From BRH-c25 sp012519325 (lineage in GTDB: Bacteria > Bacillota > Clostridia > Lutisporales > Lutisporaceae), in NCBI GenBank assembly GCA_050950645.1, contig JBMNHZ010000009.1, forward strand, positions 310,001 to 374,000: a DNA stretch of 64,000 nucleotides, written 5' to 3'. The first letter of the stretch is position 1. Every line of letters starts with the position of its first letter. The position numbers were made by a program, and so were the translations under genes. Under the pieces are notes generated by a model. The model searched no databases. It saw only the letters and a program-made list of their open reading frames with translations, and was not told the origin of the DNA. Below, in pieces: positions 1 to 7,192 of the stretch.

Positions 1-1
1 T

Positions 2-280
2 GACATGGTAAGGGATATCAATTCCAACGTCAAAGCAGAATCCTCCAGGGTACTGGTGAAAGCATCCTATGATATGCTTATGGAGCTATTGGGAGTGCTG
101 GGCTTGCTTTATAAGAAAGAAGAAAGCCTGGATACGGAAATAGAGAAATTTATAGAGGAAAGACAGCAGGCAAGAAAAGAAAAGAACTGGGCTTTGGCCG
201 ACAAAATAAGGGATGATCTAAAGGCACAGGGAATAATTCTTGAAGATACCCCCGAGGGAGTAAAGTGGAGAAGGGTGTAA
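2..280 (+). CDS. cysS: Cysteinyl-tRNA synthetase, C-terminal fragment
   Basis: The frame is open to the left edge, so this is the last 92 residues of a longer protein. The tail contains the helical C-terminal domain pattern of CysRS, with the run RQQARKEKNWALADKIRDDL followed by a Gly-rich turn and ending in DTPEGVKWRRV. That ending is typical of bacterial CysRS, which charges tRNA-Cys with cysteine in the cytoplasm. The gene sits 4 nt before rmuC, and in many Clostridia cysS lies next to mrnC, which follows two genes on here. The catalytic domain (HIGH, KMSKS, zinc site) is outside the window, so only the family can be stated. Confidence 0.93.
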   Translation, partial: DMVRDINSNVKAESSRVLVKASYDMLMELLGVLGLLYKKEESLDTEIEKFIEERQQARKEKNWALADKIRDDLKAQGIILEDTPEGVKWRRV

Positions 281-284
281 AACC

Positions 285-1607
285 ATGTCTGATTTGCTGT
301 TGTATGTTGTTACGGGTCTTCTTGTCATAAATTTGATCGTTTTGATAATCATAATGAATACCAGACCGACGGGCAGCCTGATAAAGATTGAAGCCGGACT
401 TGAAGCTATGGAGAAAAATATCGATAAGCTTAACAGAACGGTTATGGAGGAAATGCTGCAGAATAGGGAGGAGCTTGCAGGCTCAATAAAACTATTCAAC
501 GAAATGATTGCCTCCCAAATGTCGGAGATATCAAATTTACAGCGCAGCCAGCTGGATATATTCTCCCAGCAGCTTACAAACCTTACACGGACAAACGAAT
601 ACAGGCTTGACAAAATGAGAGACACAATTGAAGAAAAGCTGAAGCATCTGCAGGAGGATAACAGCAAAAAACTGGATCAGATGAGGGCGACCGTAGATGA
701 AAGGCTGAGTTCCACCCTTGAGCAGCGGCTTGGGGAATCCTTCAAGCTGGTGAGTGAAAGACTGGAAATGGTTCACAAGGGTCTGGGGGAAATGCAGACC
801 CTGGCTTCGGGGGTGGGGGATCTTAAAAGGGTCCTTACCAATGTTAAAACTAGGGGTACCTGGGGAGAAATTCAGCTGGGTAATATACTCGAACAGATTC
901 TAACTCCTGAGCAGTATTCAAAAAATGTAGCTACAATAAAGGGATCAAGAGAAAGAGTTGAATTTGCAATAAAGCTGCCTGGAAAAGATGAAAAGGGCGA
1001 AGAAACGATATGGCTGCCCATAGATTCAAAGTTTCCCCAGGAGGATTATCAGAGATTGCTGGATGCACAGGAGCAGGGAAATTCCACTAAAGCTGAAGAA
1101 GCGGCAAAGGCCATGGAGTTAAAGGTTAAAAGCTTTGCCAGGGATATAAGGGATAAATACATAAGTCCTCCGGAGACAACCGACTTCGGGATAATGTTTT
1201 TGCCTACCGAAGGCCTTTATGCGGAGATACTCAGAAGGCCGGGACTGTGTGACTACTTGCAGCGCCAATACAGAATAGTGATAGCCGGTCCTACGACCTT
1301 GGTTGCCTTGTTAAACAGCCTGCAGATGGGTTTCAAAACCCTTGCAATAGAGAAGCGTTCAAGCGAGGTATGGAATCTTCTTGGAGCAGTTAAAACCGAA
1401 TTCGGCAAGTTCGGCGATATTTTGGACAAAACCCGTAAGAAGCTTCAGGAGGCGAGCAATACCATCGAGGATGCTGCAAGGAAGTCCAGAAGTATAGGCA
1501 GAAAGCTGAAAAATGTGCAGGAACTGTCGGCGGAGGATTCTGCTGCGCTGCTGGAGGAAGGCGAAGATACGGACTCCGCCCAGATAGCTTCTGCAAAAGA
1601 GATATGA
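285..1607 (+). CDS. rmuC: DNA recombination protein RmuC homologue
   Basis: This 440-residue protein starts with one membrane anchor (about residues 4-26, very hydrophobic). A long charged coiled coil follows to about residue 190, then the RmuC domain with the signature TRGTWGEIQLGNILEQIL near residue 190 and LPIDSKFPQEDYQRLLDA near residue 240. This order is the normal RmuC architecture. RmuC proteins limit inversions at short repeats and are thought to be membrane-linked nucleases related to PD-(D/E)XK enzymes; the exact role is not settled. The ATG lies 4 nt after the cysS stop, with AGAAGG inside the end of cysS as ribosome site, so translation is probably coupled. Confidence 0.9.
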   Translation: MSDLLLYVVTGLLVINLIVLIIIMNTRPTGSLIKIEAGLEAMEKNIDKLNRTVMEEMLQNREELAGSIKLFNEMIASQMSEISNLQRSQLDIFSQQLTNLTRTNEYRLDKMRDTIEEKLKHLQEDNSKKLDQMRATVDERLSSTLEQRLGESFKLVSERLEMVHKGLGEMQTLASGVGDLKRVLTNVKTRGTWGEIQLGNILEQILTPEQYSKNVATIKGSRERVEFAIKLPGKDEKGEETIWLPIDSKFPQEDYQRLLDAQEQGNSTKAEEAAKAMELKVKSFARDIRDKYISPPETTDFGIMFLPTEGLYAEILRRPGLCDYLQRQYRIVIAGPTTLVALLNSLQMGFKTLAIEKRSSEVWNLLGAVKTEFGKFGDILDKTRKKLQEASNTIEDAARKSRSIGRKLKNVQELSAEDSAALLEEGEDTDSAQIASAKEI

Positions 1608-1614
1608 AATAAAT

Positions 1615-2118
1615 ATGAATGTCGGTAAAATATATAGGTATTGTATGAGAAATGATTATTTGGAAAAGAACTATAAAAAGCTGCTGGAGGAGCTGCACCA
1701 GCTGATGATGGACAGCGGAAAGCTCTCGCTTTCAGATGTCAAGATGCTGAACCCCCTTGTGCTTGCATATGCGGGGGATTCAGTCTATGATACTTTTGTC
1801 AGGACCCTGCTGGTATCGGGAGGCCATGGGCAGGTTGCAAAGCTGCATAAAATGTCCGTAGAGTTTGTGAAGGCAAAGGCACAGGCGGATATTCTGGGGA
1901 AGATAAATGAGCTGTTGACCCCTGAAGAACAGGATATAGTCAGGAGAGGAAGAAATACAAAGTCTACAACCATGCCTAAAAATGCGGATGTTTTTGATTA
2001 TAGATATGCCACAGGCTTTGAGGCCCTGATAGGATTTTTGTATCTTACAGGACAAATTGAAAGGCTTATGGAGATAATCAGATTGGTGATTGATGTAAAA
2101 ACAGGTTCGCAGAAGTAG
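1615..2118 (+). CDS. mrnC: Mini-ribonuclease III
   Basis: The product is a stand-alone RNase III catalytic domain without a dsRNA-binding domain (167 residues). It carries LAYAGDSVYDTFVRTLL (residues about 51-67, with the acidic catalytic cluster), RRGRNTKSTTMPKNADVFDYRYATGFEALIGFLYLTG in parts, and a helical tail. Mini-III matures the ends of 23S rRNA in Firmicutes, together with L3. The gene begins 7 nt after rmuC. The first ATG has no good ribosome site; a second ATG at 1645 would give MRNDYLEKNYKKLLEEL, so the start is uncertain by 10 codons. Clustering with cysS and rlmB (another rRNA-processing gene) matches the usual Clostridia and Bacillus context. Confidence 0.92.
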   Translation: MNVGKIYRYCMRNDYLEKNYKKLLEELHQLMMDSGKLSLSDVKMLNPLVLAYAGDSVYDTFVRTLLVSGGHGQVAKLHKMSVEFVKAKAQADILGKINELLTPEEQDIVRRGRNTKSTTMPKNADVFDYRYATGFEALIGFLYLTGQIERLMEIIRLVIDVKTGSQK

Positions 2119-2206
2119 AATTTTCTGGACATGGAGAGCAAGCGGAGGTTAAAATTATATAAATGGTAAGAGCTATAAATCATGTGGTAAAGGTGGGAAT
2201 AGTAAT

Positions 2207-2968
2207 ATGAAGGTGAAGATAATTCAGCATACCCCTGAGCCGGAAAAGCTTGTGGCATCAGCTGCCAAACTGTGCTATTCTCCTGTAGGAGTAGAAAACA
2301 TAATGGACGGATTGGATGAAGAAAAGGTCGATAAGTTTCTGAGCATGCTTATGGATCTTGGACATGCAAGCCCTGTGGAGCATGTGGTGTTTACCTTCGG
2401 GGTTGAAGGTGTAAGCAGAGTATTGACACACCAGCTGGTAAGGCACAGAGTTGGCTGCTCATATTCCCAGCAGTCTCAAAGGTACGTAAAGCTGGAACAG
2501 TTTGAATACATAATACCTCCTGAAATAGAAAGGATACCGGCTGCGAAGGAAAGATTCATAAGGACCATGGAAGAGGATCAAAGGGCATATAATGAGATTG
2601 CAGAGATGCTAAGGCAGGAGCATCTTAAGAAGTACCTGGCTGAAGGCAAGACGGAGAAACAGGCGAGGATTATGGCTGAAAAAACAGCAATAGAAGATGC
2701 CCGTTATGTATTTCCAAATGCCTGTGAGACAAAAATCGTATTTACAATGTCAGCAAGAGCATTGATGAATTTTTTCAGGCAAAGATGCTGCAACAGAGCC
2801 CAATGGGAAATCAGGGAAATGGCGGAGGAAATGCTGAGGCAGGTAAAGGATGTAGCCCCCATATTGTTTAAAAATGCGGGCCCCGGATGCGTTGCAGGCC
2901 AATGCCCTGAAGGAGCCATGTCCTGCGGAAAAATGAACGAAGTAAAAGAAAAATATAAAAACCTGTAG
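2207..2968 (+). CDS. thyX: Flavin-dependent thymidylate synthase ThyX
   Basis: ThyX makes dTMP from dUMP using FAD, NADPH and methylene-tetrahydrofolate, replacing ThyA. The 253-residue protein shows HASPVEH (residues 53-59), THQLVRHR (74-81) and the following SYSQQSQRY segment, which make up the ThyX signature, and C-terminal RALMNFFRQRCC and GPGCVAGQCPEG. The classical motif is RHR-X7-S; here eight residues separate RHR81 from the last serine (Ser90). I checked this against the DNA and the frame is intact. The start ATG follows GGTGGGAATAGTAAT, a weak ribosome site. Confidence 0.94.
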   Translation: MKVKIIQHTPEPEKLVASAAKLCYSPVGVENIMDGLDEEKVDKFLSMLMDLGHASPVEHVVFTFGVEGVSRVLTHQLVRHRVGCSYSQQSQRYVKLEQFEYIIPPEIERIPAAKERFIRTMEEDQRAYNEIAEMLRQEHLKKYLAEGKTEKQARIMAEKTAIEDARYVFPNACETKIVFTMSARALMNFFRQRCCNRAQWEIREMAEEMLRQVKDVAPILFKNAGPGCVAGQCPEGAMSCGKMNEVKEKYKNL

Positions 2969-3038
2969 AATATAATTGTTTTTATTATTTTGCAGATAAT
3001 AAAGTAATACATAGATTAAAGAAATAAGGATGAAGATT

Positions 3039-3962
3039 ATGGCATCAAATTATTCAAAACCCTCAAGGCAGGTCAGCAAATTAAAAAAATCAAAGCCCTA
3101 TGACAAAGCAAAACCTATCGGAAAGAGAAAGCCCTTTGAAAAGGCTGCACCTTATGAAGCAGGCAAGCTGAAGGATAAGTACAAAACCGGCTTATGGCAG
3201 GAAGAAGCTGATAACGACGACATCAACCTGATTGAAGGAAGAAATCCTGTGCTTGAGGCGCTTAAATCAGGCAGAGAAATCGATAAGATTTTTATACAGA
3301 AGGGCGCCGGGGAAGGTTCTATAAGACAGATAATAGCTATTGCCAGAGAGAAAAAGATACTTGTCAAGGAAGTGGATAAAGCAAAGCTTGACGGCCTTTC
3401 AAGGACAAGAAACCATCAGGGGATAATAGCTTCGGCAGCTTTGTACAAGTATTATGAGGTGGAGGATATTCTCAGTGCTGCAAAAGAAAAAGGCGAGGAC
3501 CCATTCATCATAATACTTGATGAAATAACTGACAACAATAACCTTGGATCAATACTCCGTTCAGCTGATGCATCAGGGGTTCACGGTATAATAATACCCA
3601 AGAGGAGAGCTGTCGGACTTACGCCTGCAGTGGCGAAGATTTCTGCAGGAGCGGTTGAATATGTGCCGGTTGCTAAAGTTACGAACCTGAACCATACAAT
3701 AGAATATCTGAAAAAAGAAGGACTATGGATTGTAGGTGCTGATATGGGTGGAGAAACATATTACGGCAAAGACATGACCGGCCCCATTGCATTGGTGATC
3801 GGCAGCGAAGGTGAAGGCCTTGGCCGCCTTATAAAGGAAAACTGCGATTTTCTTGTCAGCATCCCTATGAGAGGCAAGATTTCATCTTTAAATGCAGCTG
3901 TGTCTGCTGCAATAATACTGTTCGAGATACAAAAGCAGCGGGCAGCAAAGAAGATCATGTAA
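3039..3962 (+). CDS. rlmB: 23S rRNA (guanosine-2'-O)-methyltransferase, TrmH/SpoU family
   Basis: The protein (307 residues from this ATG) has a Lys-rich unstructured N-terminal tail of about 65 residues. An RNA-substrate-binding domain begins at LIEGRNPVLEALKSG, and a SpoU methyltransferase knot follows with DNNNLGSILRSADASGVHG, ALVIGSEGEGLGRL and SIPMRGKISSLNAAVSAAI. These three blocks bind S-adenosylmethionine and form the trefoil knot. RlmB methylates a guanosine of the 23S peptidyl-transferase region. ATG 3030 abuts its AAGG, while ATG 3039 lies 8 nt after AAGGA, so 3039 is preferred. The gene lies in the common Clostridia order thyX-rlmB-sigH. The basic tail is longer than in E. coli. 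Confidence 0.9.
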   Translation: MASNYSKPSRQVSKLKKSKPYDKAKPIGKRKPFEKAAPYEAGKLKDKYKTGLWQEEADNDDINLIEGRNPVLEALKSGREIDKIFIQKGAGEGSIRQIIAIAREKKILVKEVDKAKLDGLSRTRNHQGIIASAALYKYYEVEDILSAAKEKGEDPFIIILDEITDNNNLGSILRSADASGVHGIIIPKRRAVGLTPAVAKISAGAVEYVPVAKVTNLNHTIEYLKKEGLWIVGADMGGETYYGKDMTGPIALVIGSEGEGLGRLIKENCDFLVSIPMRGKISSLNAAVSAAIILFEIQKQRAAKKIM

Positions 3963-4011
3963 ATTACTAAGACTGCCGCCTTGGGAAAATTAGTCGAGAG
4001 GGCACTAAAAC

Positions 4012-4040
4012 TTGACTAAAACTGCTGGTATATGTATAAT
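4012..4040 (+). promoter_or_regulatory. SigA-type promoter of sigH
   Basis: TTGACT (4012-4017) and a perfect TATAAT (4035-4040) are separated by 17 nt, in the gap between rlmB and sigH. The predicted start is about 30 nt upstream of the sigH ribosome site. In Bacillus, sigH is driven by SigA under AbrB control; nothing here shows an AbrB site. Confidence 0.75.
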
Positions 4041-4081
4041 AATAATGTGGTTTTCTATGTCTAACACATGGAGGCGATAGA

Positions 4082-4726
4082 TTGGAAGTAAATGCAGAAA
4101 AAAAATTCATTGAAAGCTATGACAGAATGCTTGATGAGGAAATTGTACTCAGTGCCAGAGATGGAAATGCCACATCTCTTGAGTATATAATAAACAAGTA
4201 CAAGAATTTTGTCAGAGCAAAAGCCAGATCTTACTTCCTGATAGGTGCCGATAAGGAGGACATAGTTCAGGAAGGTATGATAGGATTATATAAAGCCATA
4301 AGAGATTTCAGAAATGATAAGCTGTCTTCCTTCAGAGCCTTCGCAGAACTTTGCATTACCAGGCAGATAATAACTGCGATAAAGACTGCCACAAGACAAA
4401 AGCATATTCCTCTTAACTCATATGTTTCACTTAATAAGCCCATTTATGACGAAGAATCAGACAGGACACTTCTTGACATACTTACCGCGACAAAGATAAC
4501 TGACCCCGAAGAGCTTATAATCAGCAGAGAGGAACTTGTATCAATTGAATCAAAAATTGGTGAAATATTAAGTGATTTGGAGCTTGAGGTGCTGATGTCA
4601 TACCTTCAGGGAAAGTCCTACCAGGAAATTGCCTGTGACTTGGACAGGCATGTGAAATCAATAGACAATGCACTCCAGAGAGTAAAAAGAAAGCTTGAAA
4701 AATATCTGGAAATTAAAGATATATAA
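4082..4726 (+). CDS. sigH: RNA polymerase sporulation sigma factor SigH
   Basis: This 214-residue sigma-70 protein shows region 2 (EYIINKYKNFVRAKARSYF, then GADKEDIVQEGMIGLYKAIRDF) and region 4 (LSDLELEVLMSYLQGKSYQEIACDL, with the helix-turn-helix that reads the -35 box). The conserved LNSYVSLNKPIYDEESDRTLLD linker is typical of SigH and not of SigA or SigF. SigH opens the sporulation programme, and its presence marks the organism as a spore-former or a descendant of one. The start is TTG at 4082, fixed by the GGAGGCG site 7 nt upstream and by the promoter at 4012. It is followed at once by a terminator. Confidence 0.95.
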   Translation: MEVNAEKKFIESYDRMLDEEIVLSARDGNATSLEYIINKYKNFVRAKARSYFLIGADKEDIVQEGMIGLYKAIRDFRNDKLSSFRAFAELCITRQIITAIKTATRQKHIPLNSYVSLNKPIYDEESDRTLLDILTATKITDPEELIISREELVSIESKIGEILSDLELEVLMSYLQGKSYQEIACDLDRHVKSIDNALQRVKRKLEKYLEIKDI

Positions 4727-4767
4727 AAACAAAGCCCCCCTGAGGAGGTTTTGTTTTTTATTTTTTA
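4726..4767. terminator. Bidirectional terminator between sigH and the mutS2-like gene
   Basis: AAAACAAAGCC pairs with GGTTTTGTTTT (one G-T pair) around a C/G-rich loop, with a T-run on the + side and an A-run that serves the - strand. It starts in the sigH stop codon and overlaps the last codons of the convergent - strand gene, so it probably ends both transcripts. Confidence 0.8.
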
Positions 4768-6710
4768 ACTTCAATTGCCATCCCTTCTACATGTCTTTTT
4801 CCCATTGCCTTTCTCTTCTTTCTGTTTTCCTTGCTCTCCATGATGACATCAAAATCATAATCTTCCGGGTAAAGCTCCTTTGAATCTATATAGAGGTTGA
4901 GCCTCTTTCTGTTTATTATGAACTTCTTATGCATCACCATAACACCGAGATTGCCCTTCCCATCCTCCTGCTCGCATACAATTCCTGTGCGGTTCATACT
5001 GCTTATATACACGCAATCACCGATTTTGAAAGCAGTTTGATTCATGGTTTTTTCATGATTCTTCTTATCCTCCGCTAGTTTGATGCTCTTGTTTATCTGT
5101 TCCGCATGTTTTTGAACCACCTCAGTGTTCTTGACAGGAGTTATCCTGTCTGAGGGCTTGAATTTACCGTAAGTTTTTCTTTCCTTATAGGTGATTTCAT
5201 GGGCTCTTTCTATTATATCCTGCCTCATTCCTAATCTTAAGGCTATAAGAAAGGCGTTGCTTTCACCCGGCTTTCCAATTTTCAGCCTGTACAGAGGCTG
5301 CAGGGTATCAGGATCAAATTCCATGCACCCGTTTTCAAAGCCTTCCTTGCTGTATGCGTAATCTTTTATTTCACTGTAATGGGTGGTGGCAATTGTGACT
5401 GCACCTTTCTTGTATGTCTCTTCCAGAATGGCAATGGCGAGGCCCATGCCTTCTCCGGGATCAGTTCCGGCTCCCAGCTCGTCTAATATGACCAGAGTAT
5501 TCCTGCCTGCACACTCGATAATACTTATTATATTTCTGATATGAGAGGAGAAGGTGCTTAAGGATTGTTCAATGCTTTGGCCATCTCCGATATCAGCAAG
5601 TATATCGGTAAATACGGCAAATTCACTCCTGGGATCTGCCGGCACATGGAGCCCCGACTGCACCATAAGTGTCAGTAGGCCTATGGTTTTAAGAGCAACA
5701 GTTTTGCCCCCTGTATTTGGGCCTGTTATGACTAAGGTTCGATACGAGTCCCCAATACTTATATCCAGAGGCACAGCTGATGTTCCTATTAGGGGGTGCC
5801 TGGCTCCACGGATATCCAGCCTGCCGCAGGTATTGATACTTACGGGGCAGGCTTCCAGAGATTTGCTGAACCTTCCCTTGGCGAACAGAAAGTCATAATA
5901 CGACATAACCTGTATATTTGCTGTTATTTCTTTCTTATATGATTCTACAAGATTTGTAAGCATGGACAATATATTGTAGACTTCTTTGTCTTCCTCTATT
6001 CTGCAATGATTCAGTTCATCCTGGAGCTTTCTTACTTCCAAAGGCTCAATGAAGACAGTAGACCCGCTGGCTGAGCTGTCCATTACTTCTCCATCCACGT
6101 TTTTCCGGTATTCTCTTTTTACAGGTACAACATATCTGCCGTTTCGGGTGCTTATTATCCCATCCTGAAGATACCTGGCATAGGCCGGGGATCTTAAAAT
6201 ACCCTCAAGCTTACTTTTTATCCTGTCTTCAAGTATTATTATTCTCTTTCTGATTTTAGACAGTTCGCTGCTGGCCTTATCAGCGACCATTCCATTCTGA
6301 ATGCACCTGTTTATTTCCTCAGATAACTCATCAAGCTCATAGGCAGACAAGGCAAAGCTGCTTACAATCGGAGCCATTGCTGATTTATCCTCCATGAACC
6401 GCTTAAGCTTAACCACCTCCTGAAGCAATCCCAGTATTAATTCGAACTCTTCCGGAAGCAGGGTCATGCCCTTGCCCAGCTTGCTGACAGCGTTTTCTAT
6501 ACCGTTAAGGCTGTGGATCGGTACACTGCCGCTTCTCTGCAATATTGCGCAAGCTTCGGTGGTTTCATTCATCCACGAGGATATGGTATTTATATTCAGA
6601 GATGGCTCGAGCTTGTCAATCAAATCCTTTCCCAGGTCGGATACCGTATATTTTTTTAGCAAATCCTTGATTTTATCAAATTCCAGAATTTTTATAGCTG
6701 TTGAATTCAA
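4758..6710 (-). CDS. MutS2-like ATPase lacking the Smr endonuclease domain
   Basis: The product has 650 residues. It contains the MutS core/clamp region of the MutS2 type (FIEPLEVRKLQDELN near residue 230), Walker A GPNTGGKT (330-337), the signature TFSSHIRNI, Walker B LVILDELGAGTDPGEG and the H-loop ATTHYSEIK. After the ATPase comes a long Lys-rich coiled region and a small KOW/SH3-like part (FKIGDCVYISSMNRTGIV). Canonical MutS2 is about 780 residues and ends in an Smr nuclease domain; none is visible here, and the C-terminus is a short basic tail (RKKRKAMGKRHVEG). MutS2 proteins act on recombination intermediates and stalled ribosomes rather than mismatches. The start is TTG, 8 nt after a perfect AGGAGG. 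It is probably a paralogue of a full-length MutS2 elsewhere. Confidence 0.85.
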   Translation of the reverse strand: MNSTAIKILEFDKIKDLLKKYTVSDLGKDLIDKLEPSLNINTISSWMNETTEACAILQRSGSVPIHSLNGIENAVSKLGKGMTLLPEEFELILGLLQEVVKLKRFMEDKSAMAPIVSSFALSAYELDELSEEINRCIQNGMVADKASSELSKIRKRIIILEDRIKSKLEGILRSPAYARYLQDGIISTRNGRYVVPVKREYRKNVDGEVMDSSASGSTVFIEPLEVRKLQDELNHCRIEEDKEVYNILSMLTNLVESYKKEITANIQVMSYYDFLFAKGRFSKSLEACPVSINTCGRLDIRGARHPLIGTSAVPLDISIGDSYRTLVITGPNTGGKTVALKTIGLLTLMVQSGLHVPADPRSEFAVFTDILADIGDGQSIEQSLSTFSSHIRNIISIIECAGRNTLVILDELGAGTDPGEGMGLAIAILEETYKKGAVTIATTHYSEIKDYAYSKEGFENGCMEFDPDTLQPLYRLKIGKPGESNAFLIALRLGMRQDIIERAHEITYKERKTYGKFKPSDRITPVKNTEVVQKHAEQINKSIKLAEDKKNHEKTMNQTAFKIGDCVYISSMNRTGIVCEQEDGKGNLGVMVMHKKFIINRKRLNLYIDSKELYPEDYDFDVIMESKENRKKRKAMGKRHVEGMAIEVKK

Positions 6711-6789
6711 TTCATATTCCTCCTAACCATTTTTGCAAAGCCTCCGTGCAATTCACTCAAATTTCGCACGAATAATTGCTGCTGTAATA

Positions 6790-6827
6790 AGAAAAAGGCT
6801 GCAATCAGACCACGTCCAATCACAACC
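6790..6827 (-). terminator. Intrinsic terminator or attenuator upstream of the mutS2-like gene
   Basis: Read on the - strand, a 14-pair stem (GGTTGTGATT/GATTGCAGCC plus GGAC/GTCT, with several G-U pairs) and a 3-nt loop are followed by TTTTTC. It lies about 80 nt before the TTG start of the mutS2-like gene, and no clear promoter is visible between them. It could therefore act as a conditional terminator in that gene's leader. Confidence 0.6.
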
Positions 6828-6878
6828 TTCATATCCGATAAAGTCATATGTCCCTGCAGGGCAGACAAACGCCAATAG

Positions 6879-6920
6879 TTTTTATTTTACAAGGCAGCAA
6901 GCGGGCTTGTAAAATAAAAA
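6879..6920. repeat. Perfect 15-bp inverted repeat
   Basis: Arms 6879-6893 and 6906-6920 are exact complements around a 12-nt loop. The arms are mostly A/T with a CTTG end. It directly adjoins the terminator hairpin at 6921-6938, whose T-tract forms one arm, so the two structures compete or stack. It may be an anti-terminator or a bidirectional terminator. Confidence 0.6.
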
Positions 6921-7140
6921 ACCGTGCAGAAGCACGGTACTATACATGATATATAATTGGTTCCGTGTTCATTATATCAGAAGAGCAATAAAACAAAGCC
7001 TATTGCTTGCAGCAAACAGACGATGGAATTCTCTTCCGATGCTAGATTCAGTTATCTAGTTATGAACACTCTCAGACATAAAATACCTCGAATTAAAATC
7101 TTTGGCGTTTATCAAACCATTAGTCTCTGCGACTTTCATA
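6915..7140 (-). ncRNA. Candidate structured small RNA, family unknown
   Basis: A promoter on the - strand (7145-7173) is followed by about 200 nt without a credible ORF, then by a clean terminator: ACCGTGC/GCACGGT stem, TTCT loop, six Ts (6938 down to 6915). The transcript folds into consistent helices that I could pair by hand. These are TAATGGTT with AACCAATTA (one bulge), GTGTTCAT with ATGAACAC, ATCGGAAG with CTTCTGAT, AGCAATA with TATTGCT, and a local hairpin CTAGAT/ATCTAG. The 3' strands of the four long helices are nearly contiguous, while extra loops bulge on the 5' side. I do not recognise 6S, SRP, RNase P or tmRNA signatures. It could also be a long riboswitch-like leader of the mutS2-like gene downstream. 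Confidence 0.5.
6921..6938 (-). terminator. Terminator hairpin of the candidate small RNA
   Basis: A perfect 7-bp stem ACCGTGC/GCACGGT with a 4-nt loop is followed on the - strand by TTTTTTATTTT. It ends the transcript begun at the 7145-7173 promoter. Confidence 0.75.
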
Positions 7141-7144
7141 TTCT

Positions 7145-7173
7145 ATTCTATGTAAATATCCGCAATATGTCAA
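7145..7173 (-). promoter_or_regulatory. SigA-type promoter of the candidate small RNA
   Basis: On the - strand TTGACA (7173-7168) and TAGAAT (7150-7145) are spaced by exactly 17 nt, starting 20 nt after the stop codon of the aminotransferase gene. This suggests an independent transcription unit. Confidence 0.65.
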
Positions 7174-7192
7174 TATTTTTCACGGTAATTCT

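Noticed and set aside
6915..7140. 6S RNA identity for the structured RNA
   Set aside because: The loops are all on the 5' side, without the central bubble that mimics an open promoter; no 6S consensus seen.
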